Assembly (NCBI GenBank): GCA_002786025.1
Contig: NHNW01000004.1
Coordinates: forward strand, 62,001 to 126,000
DNA from: Zasmidium citrigriseum
Lineage: Eukaryota; Ascomycota; Dothideomycetes; Mycosphaerellales; Mycosphaerellaceae
Direction of reading: 5' to 3'
DNA length: 64,000 bases
The notes beneath the pieces were generated by a model, which saw nothing but the letters and a program-made list of their open reading frames with translations, did not search any database and was not told where the DNA came from. Positions 31,924 through 43,072 of the stretch are shown here, piece after piece. The translations under genes were made by a program, and so were the position numbers. Numbering within the stretch: position 1 is the stretch's first letter; each line of letters begins with the position of its first letter.

Positions 31924-32870
31924 ATGAGCGTATGGAGATTTACTCCCGTCCTCCAGGACACGAGTACTGATAATGAAGCAGAAACCGGCGAGGACTGGTC
32001 AGAAATGGCCAAAATCTACAAACAACTCACCGTCACAACCAGTCACAGACCCATCAAAACCATCCTCGACCGTCTCAACGCATTGCAACCTTTCTCGAAA
32101 GCAACGGGTATCCATGACAATGGCACAGGCCCTGGACCTATCATCTCGCGCCTGATCGAGCAGTACGGCAGCGACATTCCCAAGTCCTGCGTCTTGAGTG
32201 CTTCAGACTTCGCGCCGGCGATGATCGAGCAAGTCGAGAAGACGAAGAAAGAAGAAGTCGAGAAAAATCCCAACTCCCCGTGGTCTCGCGTCGAGCTTTC
32301 CGTCAAGAATGCCATGGATCTGGAAGGTATCCCAGATGATTCGCGATCGCATGTTACCGCGGGATGGGTGTACTTCATGACGCCGGATCCGCAGAAGTGC
32401 TTGAGCGAGAGCAAGAGGGTGCTTTCCAAGGACGGCGTTCTGGGTTGCTCGTCGTGGCAAGGGTCGCAGTGGTTGGAGATCATGCGGCTGGTCGAGGTGA
32501 TCCGGCCGGAGAGGAAGATGATGGAAATCCCCAAGGCGTGGATGAGCGCTGAGGGGATGAAGGGGGAGTTGGAGAAGGCTGGGTTTCGGGATGTTGAGGC
32601 TTATGAGGTGCCGGTGGAGATGACGATTGAGGAGTATGATCCTTTTTTGCATTTGATGACCAAGACGGTGAGTGTTTAATTGGTGTTGTGGTTAGGGAGG
32701 GTGCTAACGTGTTGATGCAGATGCCTCATATGATCTCTCTGACCAAGGACTATTCTGAGGAGGAGATGCAGAGATTGAGGGATATGATGCTGGCGAAGTT
32801 GAAGGAGTTCTCACCTGGCCTACCGGGAAAGCTCCATGGCACGGCGCTTGTGGCAATCGGTAGGAAGTAG
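31924..32870 (+). CDS. Class I SAM-dependent methyltransferase
   Basis: Exons 31924-32667 and 32721-32870, 297 residues; the intron 32668-32720 has GTGAGT, branch GCTAAC and GCAG. The motif I block is unusual: ALQPFSKATGIHDNGTGPGPIISRL, where the GxGxG loop reads DNGTGPG. Acidic loop SASDFAPAMIEQVE and motif SRVELSVKNAMDLEGIPDDS follow, then the LSESKRVLSKDGVLGCSSW block typical of UbiE/small-molecule methyltransferases. This fold methylates small metabolites; the substrate is unknown. The start is uncertain: a second frame ends at 31970 with MPELHERMEIYSRPPGHEY, which also looks like a methyltransferase N-terminus, but I found no splice that joins the two. ATG 31924 or the Met at AKIYKQL are the other options. 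Confidence 0.75.
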
Positions 32871-34123
32871 AAAGCGGCTTTGAATGGCAACTGCTCGTTC
32901 AAGAACGACGCTGAGGTTACTCTGGTTGTGTGGTCGGCCGAGCGAGTTCGTCTGACTGAAGCAGATCACCTCATCCTGCTTGAGTGGATGCCCTCCGTAT
33001 GTGTCCGAATGGATTGTCGAGCTGTCGTCTTGGTGATCTATGTGCTGGCTCTCTCCCTTCCTTTGTAGGCATTCATGGTCCAGAAACCCTTTTAAAGGAG
33101 TTTAGTACTGGATCGTAGGATGTCCCCAAGACGTGAAGATTGTAGCCGGCGAGGAGCGTTTCTGAGAAAGATGTTGTGGAAGATTTTGTGGATGACTGAT
33201 TGCTGACAAGGAGGCCGAAAAGTCGGAGCTTCGGTCTTGCCACGTGCGAGACGATCGGCCTTTCCTCTTTCTCGCGCCGACGACATCCTTCACCCAGCCA
33301 CCCTGTTGTGCCATAGTCAACGCAAACGCCCTCGAGAGGACTGAGAGCGTGAAATGCTATTTATCTGGCCATGTGCTCTTCGTTCAACCTTCCATTTCAG
33401 AGTTGCGCACGGCTGGCCGAAAAGGGATCTTGTCGGCCGCCCGCGGGCATGAGCTGGAGCTGCTGAGAAAAGAGGAGCAGAAACAAGTCACCAACCGAAG
33501 GTATATTAGTAGGTCCGACTGCCCGAATGTCCTCAGTGCCTTTTTAGTGACGGATGGCAGGTTTCAGCCGCTGCAGGCACTGTGCCTTGCGGGCACGCGG
33601 TAGATGCTACAAGCTTTGGGTAGTAGCTGATGTGAGTGAGGAAGGCTCTCGAGAACACCACACCGTCGGGCTGAGGCCGTCTCACTCACGGCGGAATTGC
33701 ACCCTCGTCCTCTCACAGCCTTGTGGTCTGCATCGCACGGTGTCCGCACAATTCGATTTTCCCGGCGATGCTATCTCCATCGCGCGCGAGTTGTCTGGTC
33801 CGTACGTTTCCGCAGACGCCTAGCTCATCCCTCCGTGACGTAGGATGAAACTCAATTTCACCTCTCCGCCTGAGGCTCGACGCTGAAAACGGTACGTGTA
33901 TGCAGAGTCAGCTAATGGCGCTCCATTATTAAGGTCCATTGGATGCGCCTTTCGCGAGTGAGGTGGTAGGCCGCTTTCTTTGTTCTGCTCTCCTGATTTT
34001 CCTCCATCCTTGCCACATCTTTGTGTAGCAGAGTCGCAGGAAAAGGAATAGCTGAATTGCAGGACTCCGCGGATCAGACAACGCGCCCAAGCTTGTCGAG
34101 CTCGTTGACAGAGCATCGCCAAA
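32871..34123. other. Intergenic, no gene seen
   Basis: About 1.25 kb between the methyltransferase and the MFS transporter. Frames up to 119 codons exist but show no recognisable family, no splice-consistent extension and no repeat structure. Confidence 0.4.
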
Positions 34124-36570
34124 ATGAACACGGAAGACGAAGACATTGTCAACGCTGAACGAGATGCCGACCCCCAACGATTCCACGACTATGATCCTAA
34201 CGATACGTTCGAGAAGCAGTATGCTCCAATAGAGGCCGCCCGAACCGAACGGACACAGACGACGCGAACAAATACTCAGAATGAAGCGAGGGAGGAGGCA
34301 GAGCGGGCGGGCTCAATGTCATCGTCATCAACAGGTTCATCGATACGGACGGGTGTGCAGACCCAAAGCCACCGACCATCAGTCGCGACGCGAGCATCAA
34401 CAGGACTTGAGGCTGAGTTTATGCACTACCTTGACCGGCACCCTACGGCTGTGAAGCGCATTCAAGACCATCGACTTCAGCACTCGCAGACTGTTGGTAG
34501 CACCAGATATGCGACGGGAGATGGAAAGCCTTTGCCGTCATTCGGCGGTGGCAAACCGTACCCTCCTCCTCTGCCTGATAAGGAAGAGTATGTTGTTGAA
34601 TTCGACGGCCACGAGGACCCGCGGCATGCTCAGAATTGGCCGCTCAAGAAGAAAATCATCATTTCCGCAATTCTGATCTTCGACTCTCTGGCGGCGACTT
34701 TCGCATCTAGTATATTGTCCGCCGCGAACCCTTTCGTAGGTGGACAAGGATTCGAGGTTGCTAAGATCCTTTGCTCACAATTCGATAGATTGAGCAGCAT
34801 TTCAACAAGGGCGCGGAAGTCGTCACGTTGGCAACATCATTGTGTACGTTCAGATAAGCACGACCTTAAACAAGTGCTAACTCTCGTTCATAGTTGTTCT
34901 TGGCTACGCCGTCGGTCCGGTCGTCTTTGCACCCATGTCCGAATTGTACGGACGACGACTACCGATCATCATCGCAGCATTTGGGTTCGGAGTCTTCAAT
35001 ATCGCAGTGGTAAGCGCGAAGAATGGTTTATTCTGCACGATCGATTGCTAACTGTGTTCTTTTTTTCCTCAGGCCGTAGCCAAGGACTTCCAGACGCTTG
35101 TCATCTGCCGATTCTTTGGAGGTATGATCTCAATTGCGACAGCATGAGAAGATGAGATGAATGCTCATACAAGTCACTACAGGTCTATTCGGCTCGGCAC
35201 CACTCACTCTCGTCGCCGCGGTCTTTGCTGACATGTTCGACAACCATTGGCGTGGTCTCGCCGTGGCATTGTTCGCTGGTATGATTATCAACGGTCCGCT
35301 GATGGCTCCGTTCATCGTGAGTAAAAGGGAGAACTGCTCTCTACGACATCTTGTGCTAATGCCAAAACAGGGGGGCTTCATTGCCAAGTCCTACTTGGGC
35401 TGGCGATGGTGTGGTGAGTACCCATGCAATGTGGACCTCATACGGCAGCTGACGGAGTACACAGCGTACATACCCGCCTTCATGGGCTTTGGAGCCTGTG
35501 TTGCAGCCCTGATCTGGCAAGAAGAGACCTATGGACCAGTCATCTTAGTCTCCAAAGCGGCTGAACTCCGCAGAGCCACGCGAAACTGGGGTATTCACGC
35601 GAAGCAGGAGGAAGTCGAAGTCGACATCAAAGAACTGGCAACGAAGAACTTGATGCGCCCTCTCCGAATCCTGTTCACGGAGCCCATTGTCCTCCTGGTC
35701 ACGATCTACATGAGCTTTCTCTACGGGATTCTGTATCTGAATCTGACGGCTTATGGTATCGTTTTCAACCGAATCTACGGATTCGAGCTGGGAGTGTCTG
35801 GCCTGCCTTACTTTGGCATGATTGTGGGCGTCTCCATTGGGATTGTCTATGTCTGTATTGATGTGCCGAGATATGCAAAGAAGCTGGATGCCAATAACAA
35901 CATTCCTGTTCCGGAGTGGAGGACGCCCATCATGGCGGTAAGATCTGGCATTGGAATCTCGCAGTCATCCGCACAGGTGCTAACGTGTTGTAGGTTGGCG
36001 GCATCGTCTTTACAATCGGCCTTTTCTGGTTCGGATGGACTGGTTTCACCAACAGCATCCCCTGGATTGTTCCCACGCTGGCTGGTCTTTGCCTGGGCTT
36101 TGGCATCTACACTGTCTTCCTGTGAGTTCAGCTGTGACCCGAAGACTCGTTCCCTTTCGCTCATGCTATCTAGGTCCTGTCTCAACTACATTATTGACGC
36201 TTACTTGATGTTCGCTGCCTCCGCCATTGCAGCAAACACTTTTATGCGTTCTCTGTTCGGTGCAATCTTCCCCCTTTGGGCCTCTTACATGTTTAACGGT
36301 TGGTCTATCTACATGCTCACCCCACGACTATACTGACCGACCACAGGCATTGGCATCAATTGGGGCATGACGTTCCTCGGCTGCATGTCGGCTCTGTTCA
36401 TCCCCATGCCGTTCATCTTCTATTTCAAGGGCAAGACCATTCGAGCGAAGTCGAAGTTTGCACCCGCACCGGATATCGCACAGGACAAGCGCCGTGATGA
36501 GGAGAGCAGAGGGATTAGTGATGACAGTGGTAACACGAATGGAGAGGTCAAGGAGAAGAAAGAAGAGTAG
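34124..36570 (+). CDS. MFS transporter, DHA1 drug/polyamine:H+ antiporter type
   Basis: Ten exons: 34124-34735, 34789-34843, 34894-35009, 35073-35121, 35183-35316, 35371-35413, 35465-35937, 35994-36121, 36174-36298, 36347-36570; 652 residues. All phases agree. A soluble N-terminus of about 180 residues leads into DPRHAQNWPLKKKIIISAIL, the start of membrane helix 1. Family motifs include GYAVGPVVFAPMSELYGRR (helices 2-3 loop), CRFFGGLFGSAPLTLVAAV, and KSYLGWRWCAYIPAFMGFG. The second half has FGWTGFTNSIPW and MFNGIGINWG. These plasma-membrane exporters remove toxic compounds or polyamines using the proton gradient. Nine introns, with exons as short as 43 and 49 bp, make it the most split gene here. 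Substrate unknown. Confidence 0.9.
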
Positions 36571-36778
36571 CCTTGGCACGGAAACGGCAGTATCCCCACG
36601 AGATAGTAATGATAGAAAGATCTAACTTCTCTTACGAATCGTTGTCACTGCTGGATAATGACAATTGAGTTTAATGAGAACAAGATCAATTTTAAGAGAT
36701 CTCTACTTTACACACAAATCGTACACCCTAATATACAGAGCCAGGGTAAGGCAAGACCGGATCCTCAACGCCCGATCC

Positions 36779-37893
36779 TCAATCCTCAAAGAAACAAGCA
36801 TCCGGCTTATGGACACAAATCTTCCCGCTCGAGTTCGACTTGAGCACAATCTTTGGATCTTCCTTCGACGCTTTGACTGATTTGCCGTCGACGTTCTTTC
36901 CCTGAGTGAGAACTTCCACGACCTCACCATCAACCCACCCCGGCATAGCTTTCCAGTGGATCTGCTGGCCCTTCTTGGGCAGTCTGTCAACGGAGCCACG
37001 AGGGGCGGGCTCGTCTGCGGACATGTGTTTGGACCCAATGGTTTCGCCGCTAGACTTGGACTTGGAGTTGGACTTGCTGCTGCTGTCGTTGTTCTTCTGC
37101 TTCTTGGAGGTGCCGTTGGATTGCTTGGAGGCTTTGCGTTTGTCGCCGGCTTTGGCGTCCTCTTCTTCATCACCTTCGTTGTCGTCGCCTTCGGCTTCGA
37201 GATCTTCTTCTTCCTCAGCATCGACCTGACCAAGAGCATCGTCGTCGTCTTCGCCTTCATCACCATCTTTGTCGTCGTCCGCCTCACCATCATCGACAAA
37301 GTCCTCCTCATCGTCATCATCTTTAGCCGCAGCATCTGGCTCCCCATCGTCCTCTTCGTCTTCGGCCTCGTCACCGTTCCCCTTGTTCTCGTCCTTGGCC
37401 TTCCCATTACTCCCCTTACTAACCTTCTTCCGACTCTCCTTCGCCTTATCCGTATTCTCAACAAACTGCTTCCCCTCCTTACTCTCCTCCTGCTTCTTGG
37501 CATCCGTCTCCTTCTTCTCCTCCTCACTCATCTTCTCCCAAGCCTTCTTGGGCAGATACCTCTTCTGCGTCCCGTCTTCCTTCTTCGCGTGACCGGAGCC
37601 CTCTTTCGTTTGCCATTCCTCGTCGCCCCAGTTGGAGAGGTTTTGTTGAGATTCGTCCTTTTCGGATTTGTCGGTGGTGTAGTCGCCTCCGCGCTTTTTG
37701 TATTCTTGGGCCATCATTTGCTGCGGGATTCTATCAGCATCGCTCTATGCTGAGGTAAATAATCGATGTTTGAGTTACTCACAGCCTTTCGAGCAGACCA
37801 TTGGCCTGGCTCGCCGCCTTTGTCGGACTGCTTGAGCTCTTCCTTGACTTCATCGCGAAGCTTCGGATCGGTATACTTGTCCTTTGGTGGCAT
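36779..37893 (-). CDS. Hypervirulence-associated (HVA1) TUDOR-domain protein, acidic/lysine-rich
   Basis: Exons 37893-37783 and 37720-36779 on -, 350 residues. The N-terminus (MPPKDKYTDPKLRDEVKEEL, then SDKGGEPGQWSARKAQ) resembles the DUF5872 domain. Residues about 100-250 are an extreme acidic/lysine low-complexity stretch. The C-terminus (KKGQQIHWKAMPGWVDGEVV to VHKPDACF) matches HVA1_TUDOR (formerly DUF2945), named from a Cryptococcus protein but widespread in fungi and bacteria, where its role is unclear. The name does not prove a virulence function. The upstream in-frame ATG at 37908 would add MSIFN; I prefer 37893 because MPPKDKYTDP begins the conserved block. Convergent with the MFS gene. 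Confidence 0.85.
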
Positions 37894-38666
37894 GTTGAAG
37901 ATACTCAATGAGGAAGAATATATTGCTCAAACCAAAATGTGTCTTGCTCGCTGGACTTCGTACAATGGTAGGAATCAGACTTACATATACCAGAAGAACT
38001 ACACGTCAATTAAGATCGCGTCACCAACACGACACGCTTCTCGACGAGCGCCCAGCCAGCTCGTCATCGATTCTGAGAGGAGTCGAGCGCGTTTGCGTGA
38101 CATCACGATAGATATCCCGGTAGAACGAATAGGAGTCGTTGATCGATCCGAGATCTCTAGCAGATCGGTTCCTGACGAACTTGCCCTCTTTGGCAAAGCA
38201 TCAGATTCAATGACGGCATGCCCTTGCATTAGTGCATCTCTCTCCACGATCTGTTTCAACTTACTCTATCGTTGCAGACAAAAGCTCCTGAGGTCACTGT
38301 GAAGCTGTTAATGCGAAGAGTTGTCGCATCGTCTCGAAGTCCTGACGTGTGGTTGCTCAGATTGCTTTGGAAAGTTGATCCAGACCACTCTCGGACCACA
38401 TCGTTGGATGGCCTCGAACGGATGCCAACTACCTTCTGTGGGATCGTAAGTGCGCATGAACAGCTCGATATACAAAGCACAATGGAAGTCGGGCCCAGAA
38501 CTTCTTTGTTCGTTGCCAACTTCGAACACCAGATTCGGCCGACACACAGTCGCCGGAAGCAGCCCATCAAAATGGTAAGCAATAAACAGAAAGGGTGCTG
38601 CTGGAGTTCTCATTCTTCTGTACATTCCTCAGAGCTTTGGATAGATCGAACCTTCTCACCGGCAGT
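37894..38666. other. Divergent intergenic region with a probable 5'UTR intron
   Basis: No gene is seen between 37894 and 38574. A good intron, GTAAGC...TTCCTCAG (38575-38632), precedes the small hypothetical gene. It starts directly after an ATG, but splicing from that ATG gives a stop after four codons, so I treat it as 5' leader with a tiny upstream ORF. Confidence 0.4.
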
Positions 38667-38990
38667 ATGGAGACCCTTGCCAAAGACTTCGTCAGCCTCC
38701 CGATCATCATCACCGACTGGGACGCCATCACCAAAGCCAAGAGCCATGTCAGAATGCCAACAGCAGAGATCATAAGGTCGCATACCGTCTCGAGAATGGC
38801 GACATCCAGCAGACAAGAGCCTGGTAAGCCTGGGTTCAACGAGTCGGTCGAAGAGATCTGGAATCGCATCTCCGATACCACGAAATCCAAGCTCAGAGAA
38901 GCCGCCCTCGAAGTCCTGCGTCGAACCGACGAATGCCAGAACGAGAAATTGACCTTCCAGTACGATGACGATGCCCGCATGCTCGACTAA
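38667..38990 (+). CDS. Small hypothetical protein, 107 aa
   Basis: I do not recognise this protein. It starts METLAKDFVSLPIIITDWDA and continues with an amphipathic helical half (SVEEIWNRISDTTKSKLREA, then ALEVLRRTDECQN) and an acidic end, FQYDDDARMLD. Support for it being real: natural-looking composition, a clean intron in its leader, and a position just before a convergent gene. The same frame runs upstream to 38595 through the intron, which I discount. No signal peptide or membrane helix is visible. Confidence 0.45.
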   Translation: METLAKDFVSLPIIITDWDAITKAKSHVRMPTAEIIRSHTVSRMATSSRQEPGKPGFNESVEEIWNRISDTTKSKLREAALEVLRRTDECQNEKLTFQYDDDARMLD

Positions 38991-39069
38991 GGCCGACCAA
39001 GAAAGAGCAGAGACTCCTGTAAAAACCGTACATATCCAACCCAGCGGCGCTCTATCCAACTCTCGCCTT

Positions 39070-39936
39070 CTACTTCGTACAATTCGTCACAGCCGTCTCC
39101 ATCAACACCTTATCATACTGCTGATGCAGCCACTGTATCCAGTTCGACATAGGCGGACCCGGAGGCTTGCCATCCTTATCAGGCTGCGCCCCAAGACCAT
39201 TGTAGAAAATACTCTTCAAACCAAACTCCGCTACACCCTCATCTTTCTTGATCTCTGCCTGCATTTCGAACAAACCATCCGAAGCTCTTACATCCTGTCT
39301 TCGAGGCGAGTCTCCGCAGCGCACAATGATGGAGGTGGGAGTTTTGGAGACGACTTCGAAGTGGTCGGTGATTTTGGTGCCGACTTCGTAGGTGCTGGAT
39401 GCGAGGTCTGCTTGGTCCCAGAGGTGGTCTTTGGTGAATTCGTCGGCGCGGTATTTCTTTTCGAGGTAGCGTCGTTGGTATGCGTATCCTGTTGTATTAT
39501 TCCGTTAATCGTTGACCTTTCAATCGATGTGTGCGATGTTCCTACCTAATCCACTCCAAAGTCCCGCACAGAAAGCCTCCACGAGCTTTCCTTCCTGCTC
39601 CAACAGCTCCGGTCGGATTTTGTCCAAAGGTATCTTCCTCACGCAAAGATCCTGTGTCACGGGGGAGTTGTACGGGTTGTAGCGAGCGTATAATGTGTGG
39701 TTGAAGAGATAATCAGTAGGAGGTACATCGACGATTTTGCTCTTCCGTGTCCAGAATACATAGCCAGCTGCTGCGCCGAGCGATGTCCAGCCTGTGGCAG
39801 CGATGGTCTTTTGAAGAATGCCCATGGCTGCTGCGGTTGTAGCAATGGGCATGAGAATGAGAGATGGAGGGTATTGAGGATTCAACAATGTGTGAGAGCT
39901 TCGAGCTGAGCTGCTCCCATCGGCAATCGTCGGCAA
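39070..39936 (-). CDS. Conserved fungal protein of unknown function, N-terminal membrane anchor
   Basis: Exons 39936-39546 and 39488-39070 on -, at most 269 residues. The intron 39545-39489 joins LWSGLG to YAYQRRYLEKKYRADEF. The MGILQKTIAATGWTSLGAAAGYVFW segment (start near 39825) looks like a single membrane helix and may be the true start. The body (TYEVGTKITDHFEVVSKTP, IIVRCGDSPRRQDVRASDGL, VAEFGLKSIFYNGLG) reads like a compact beta-rich domain that I have seen among unnamed ascomycete proteins, close to lipocalin/START-like lengths, but I cannot assign a function. It converges with the small hypothetical gene and is followed by NOC4 in the same direction. Confidence 0.75.
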
Positions 39937-40017
39937 ACTCGGCGAATGAATCCCGAATGCGTGAGATGAACGGAGGGAATCAAGAGGAAAGAATGCTACT
40001 ATTCTAGGCGTTCTGAT

Positions 40018-41685
40018 CTACAAAGCCTCTATGGCGCCCTGTAAGAGCTTGCCAATATCGTTCAAGGCACCCTCCTCTGTAGTAACGATCCGCTTGGGTA
40101 TCTCCCACTCCACGACCGGTGCTTTCTTCATGTCCTTGCCCAGCTCAGCATCAATCAACGTCTGGTACGAATGGTCCAAAAAGTCCTCCAGCTGGTAGTC
40201 TTTCTTTGTGAACTGCTCACCCATGATCTTTGCCAGTGTCGCGATATTCGGATGGTAATGACCTTGAAGGGTTTCCAACTCCCATAACGAAGAGTCGATA
40301 GCGCCAGTGAGCATCGGGTCCATCTGCTTCATGTCGAATGGATCATCCATGCCTTCTTCCTCGTATTCTGGATTCTTGGCATAGATAGCATGAGCAGGAT
40401 GGTATGTCCGGTGGAGCATGAACGTGCATGGTGGATGCTGCTTGAGCATGTTGTACGTCCAAGGCACTATCCACACAATCGCGCCAGGAGGGGCCTGCAA
40501 AGATAGTCTGGATAGTCTCTTGATGAAGCTAGCTACCATCGCAGCTGGCAAATGCGTTGAGCTCATGAACGTTTCGAACATGCGGAAGAATCGACTCCTG
40601 TGCTTGCTGTGCAGCAAGTCTTCGTCCAGCAAACTATAGAGCTTCGTATAGAAGTCCGGATAGTCGAGATTCTTTTGTGTCATCAGATGGAATATGCCAG
40701 ACAAAGCCAGCAACGACATCGCGCCACCGTGGTTGAACGAGTCGGTTAAGAAATCGGCCAGCAGTTCGATATGGCCAGCGAACCACGGGAGCATATGCGT
40801 GGTCGCAACTTCGAGCATTCTCTTCCGGCTTTCATGCGAGAGGGATGAACGGAAAGTCGAGAGCCACGCTTGTCGAGCAACTTTCCGATGCGCCTTCAAC
40901 GACAAAAGCTGATGCTTCGCTCCTTCTTGCTTGTTGCCGTACCAGTCCTCGAGCTGATCTTCCGACTCTGGAACTCCTTCGATTTGTACCAAAAGATCGA
41001 TTGCATTCGTAGCCATTTGCTCACGGTTGGCCAAATCTTCTTGGAGAACCTGCTTGACGGCGACGAACGTGTAATATCGTACGTCGTCATGCTCTTCCAC
41101 GTACTTGTCCACAAATTCTTGCCTGGCTCCCTCAGCTTCGCTTTCTCGCAACAAGGTTCTGACAACGGCAACAAATGTGGCCTTCTCATTCCGCCACATT
41201 CGATCGCTCGTGTCGTTCCCGAGCACCTCTTCCTTCACGATTCGCATGAGAAGTGTGAGAGCTGTGTTCTCCTTGCTCGCATCCGGGCTTCCAATCCAGG
41301 CAGAAAGGCGTGTCACATAGTCATCCAATCTCTCCTGCAGCCACTGGACAACCTGCAAATCCGCCTTCGAAGCACCATCTTGCGCGATCAGAGACTCGCC
41401 TGCGATCAGTCGACAGAAAACCCGGCAAAGTGCGACAGCAGCAAGAGTCGCAGTCTTTGGCTTCTTTTCCACCTGGTCCGCTAGCTTCTGTAGCTCTACA
41501 ATGTTGTTGTATTTCTCTCTCGACTGCACAATTTGCTCTTCCAGCAGCAATATCCTCGACTGGGCATCGTCGGTGGTTGTCGTCTTCGGCGCTTTGCGAG
41601 ATTTCGCCTCTCGTGAGGTTCCATTGACACCATCTCTTTTCCTCTTGCGACCGGCGTCGTCGCGGGCTATTATGCCCGGCATCAT
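40018..41685 (-). CDS. NOC4: Nucleolar complex protein 4 (Noc4), ribosome biogenesis
   Basis: One exon, 555 residues, typical for Noc4. The N-terminus is basic (MMPGIIARDDAGRKRKRDG) and probably nucleolar-targeting. The C-terminal CBF/Mak21-family domain is clear: PPGAIVWIVPWTYNMLKQHP, then DPFDMKQMDPMLTGAIDSSL and LWELETLQGHYHPNIATLAK with FLDHSYQTLIDAEL. Noc4 pairs with Nop14 in assembly and export of the small ribosomal subunit. The gene is divergent from ATP synthase subunit 4 with only 161 bp between start codons. Confidence 0.92.
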   Translation of the reverse strand: MMPGIIARDDAGRKRKRDGVNGTSREAKSRKAPKTTTTDDAQSRILLLEEQIVQSREKYNNIVELQKLADQVEKKPKTATLAAVALCRVFCRLIAGESLIAQDGASKADLQVVQWLQERLDDYVTRLSAWIGSPDASKENTALTLLMRIVKEEVLGNDTSDRMWRNEKATFVAVVRTLLRESEAEGARQEFVDKYVEEHDDVRYYTFVAVKQVLQEDLANREQMATNAIDLLVQIEGVPESEDQLEDWYGNKQEGAKHQLLSLKAHRKVARQAWLSTFRSSLSHESRKRMLEVATTHMLPWFAGHIELLADFLTDSFNHGGAMSLLALSGIFHLMTQKNLDYPDFYTKLYSLLDEDLLHSKHRSRFFRMFETFMSSTHLPAAMVASFIKRLSRLSLQAPPGAIVWIVPWTYNMLKQHPPCTFMLHRTYHPAHAIYAKNPEYEEEGMDDPFDMKQMDPMLTGAIDSSLWELETLQGHYHPNIATLAKIMGEQFTKKDYQLEDFLDHSYQTLIDAELGKDMKKAPVVEWEIPKRIVTTEEGALNDIGKLLQGAIEAL

Positions 41686-41846
41686 GTGTGGTGGTGGATT
41701 TTGTGAAGAGCCGCTGAAGTTTGAAGATCGTCGAAGTCTGGAAAATCAAGCGAGAGCGGGTCATCCCGGGCGAAGAAGCTCGGAACTGGGTGAAGACCTC
41801 GACGTAACCAACGACCAGCTCCATCTCCTCTCATCCACCACTCACC
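41686..41846. promoter_or_regulatory. Compact bidirectional promoter, NOC4 / ATP4
   Basis: Only 161 bases separate the two divergent start codons, so both 5' leaders and both promoters must overlap. No specific site was identified. Confidence 0.5.
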
Positions 41847-42755
41847 ATGGCGTCGCGATTGGCAAAGGGCGCTTTGAGTACGTCGACACCGCTGCAATTG
41901 GTTTTAGTCCCCACTGAGTCGCTGACTTGCGCATCACAGGCGCCGCTCGCGTTCGCCCGACCCTCCCTATCCGCACCGCACTCCCGGCCGTCACCACCTT
42001 TGCGACCTCCACGCCGCGCCAGCAGAGCAATGTTCCCCAGAAGGACCCAAAGAGTGCCGCCAATTCCATCCTCGATGCGCTCCCAGGCAACAGCATCGCC
42101 TCCAAGACCGCCATTCTCTCCGCCGGAGCCGGTCTCTCTGTGGCTGCTATCAGCAATGAGCTCTACGTGGTCAACGAGGAGTCTATTGTCATGCTGTCCC
42201 TCTTGACCATCTACTGGGCAGTCTACACATACGCTGGACCCATGTACAAGGAGTTTGCCCAGAACCAGCACGACAAGATGAAGGGCATCCTCAACGCGGC
42301 GCGTGATGACCACACCAGTGCCGTCAAGGCCCGAATCAACAGCGTCAAGGACCTCAGTGGTGTCATTGATGTCACCAAGGACCTTTTCGCCGTCTCGAAG
42401 GCACGTTCAGCAGCTTGAGAGGTTATATAAACATGTCTCTGACTTTGCTACAGGAGACTGCCCAGCTTGAGGCCCAGGCCTACGAGATGGAGCAGAAGGC
42501 TGCTCTGGCTGCCGAGGCTAAGGCTGTCTTGGACTCATGGGTCCGCTACGAGGGCCAGGTCAAGCAGAGACAACAGAAGGAGTTGGCCGACTCCGTCATT
42601 GCCAAGATCGAGAAGCAGCTCCAGGACCCCAAGGTTCTTGACCAGATCCTCAAGCAGAGCGTTTCGGACGTCGAGCGTAAGTTTGAAGCAGTCGCTATTA
42701 CCGAAACCCAAGTCTAACCCTGTCTTCAGGCATTGTCTCTCAAAAATCATCATAG
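41847..42755 (+). CDS. ATP4: Mitochondrial ATP synthase subunit 4 (b), peripheral stalk
   Basis: Exons 41847-41877, 41940-42400, 42454-42676 and 42730-42755, 246 residues. The second intron begins GC (GCACGT...CTACAG); this is the only choice that keeps the conserved join SK|ETAQLEAQAYEMEQKAAL, and GT alternatives lead to a stop. The last exon has 26 bases. The protein has an N-terminal mitochondrial presequence (MASRLAKGALSAARVRPTLP), two membrane helices in ILSAGAGLSVAAISNELYVV and SIVMLSLLTIYWAVYTYAGP, and a long stalk helix. It is the b subunit that holds F1 to Fo. Naive reading stops at AARSAA or runs through the last intron, so both ends need the splices. Confidence 0.92.
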
Positions 42756-43072
42756 ACACAGTCACGTGATCGAAGGAACAACAGCGGGACGAGCTCGAGA
42801 AACGTTCAGCCCGACTTGTACATATTAGACATTTGAGAAGAGCGGCCGAATCAAGAATCTTTTCCTTTGTTGACCAAAGTCTTGTTTCCCTTCTTCACGC
42901 TCTGCCCCTCCCATCAACATGAGCCTTGGCAAAGCCGAGTTGGCCGGCGGGCCGCTATCATCGTCAAATTTGCTTGCAGCTGTCCAACCTCATCGTTCCT
43001 ACACTTTCCAACATATTTCTCACAGCGGCCTTTGACACTATCACGATTCTTGGCTGACTACCAGATCCAACC
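42756..43072. other. Intergenic, no gene seen
   Basis: About 317 bases between ATP4 and the 2OG oxygenase, in the same orientation; presumably 3' UTR and promoter. Confidence 0.45.

Noticed and set aside
36956..37753. 265-codon + frame with apparent membrane helices opposite the HVA1-TUDOR gene
   Set aside because: It is the antisense of an Asp/Glu/Lys repeat, which reads as Val/Leu/Phe. The - strand has recognised domains and a clean intron.
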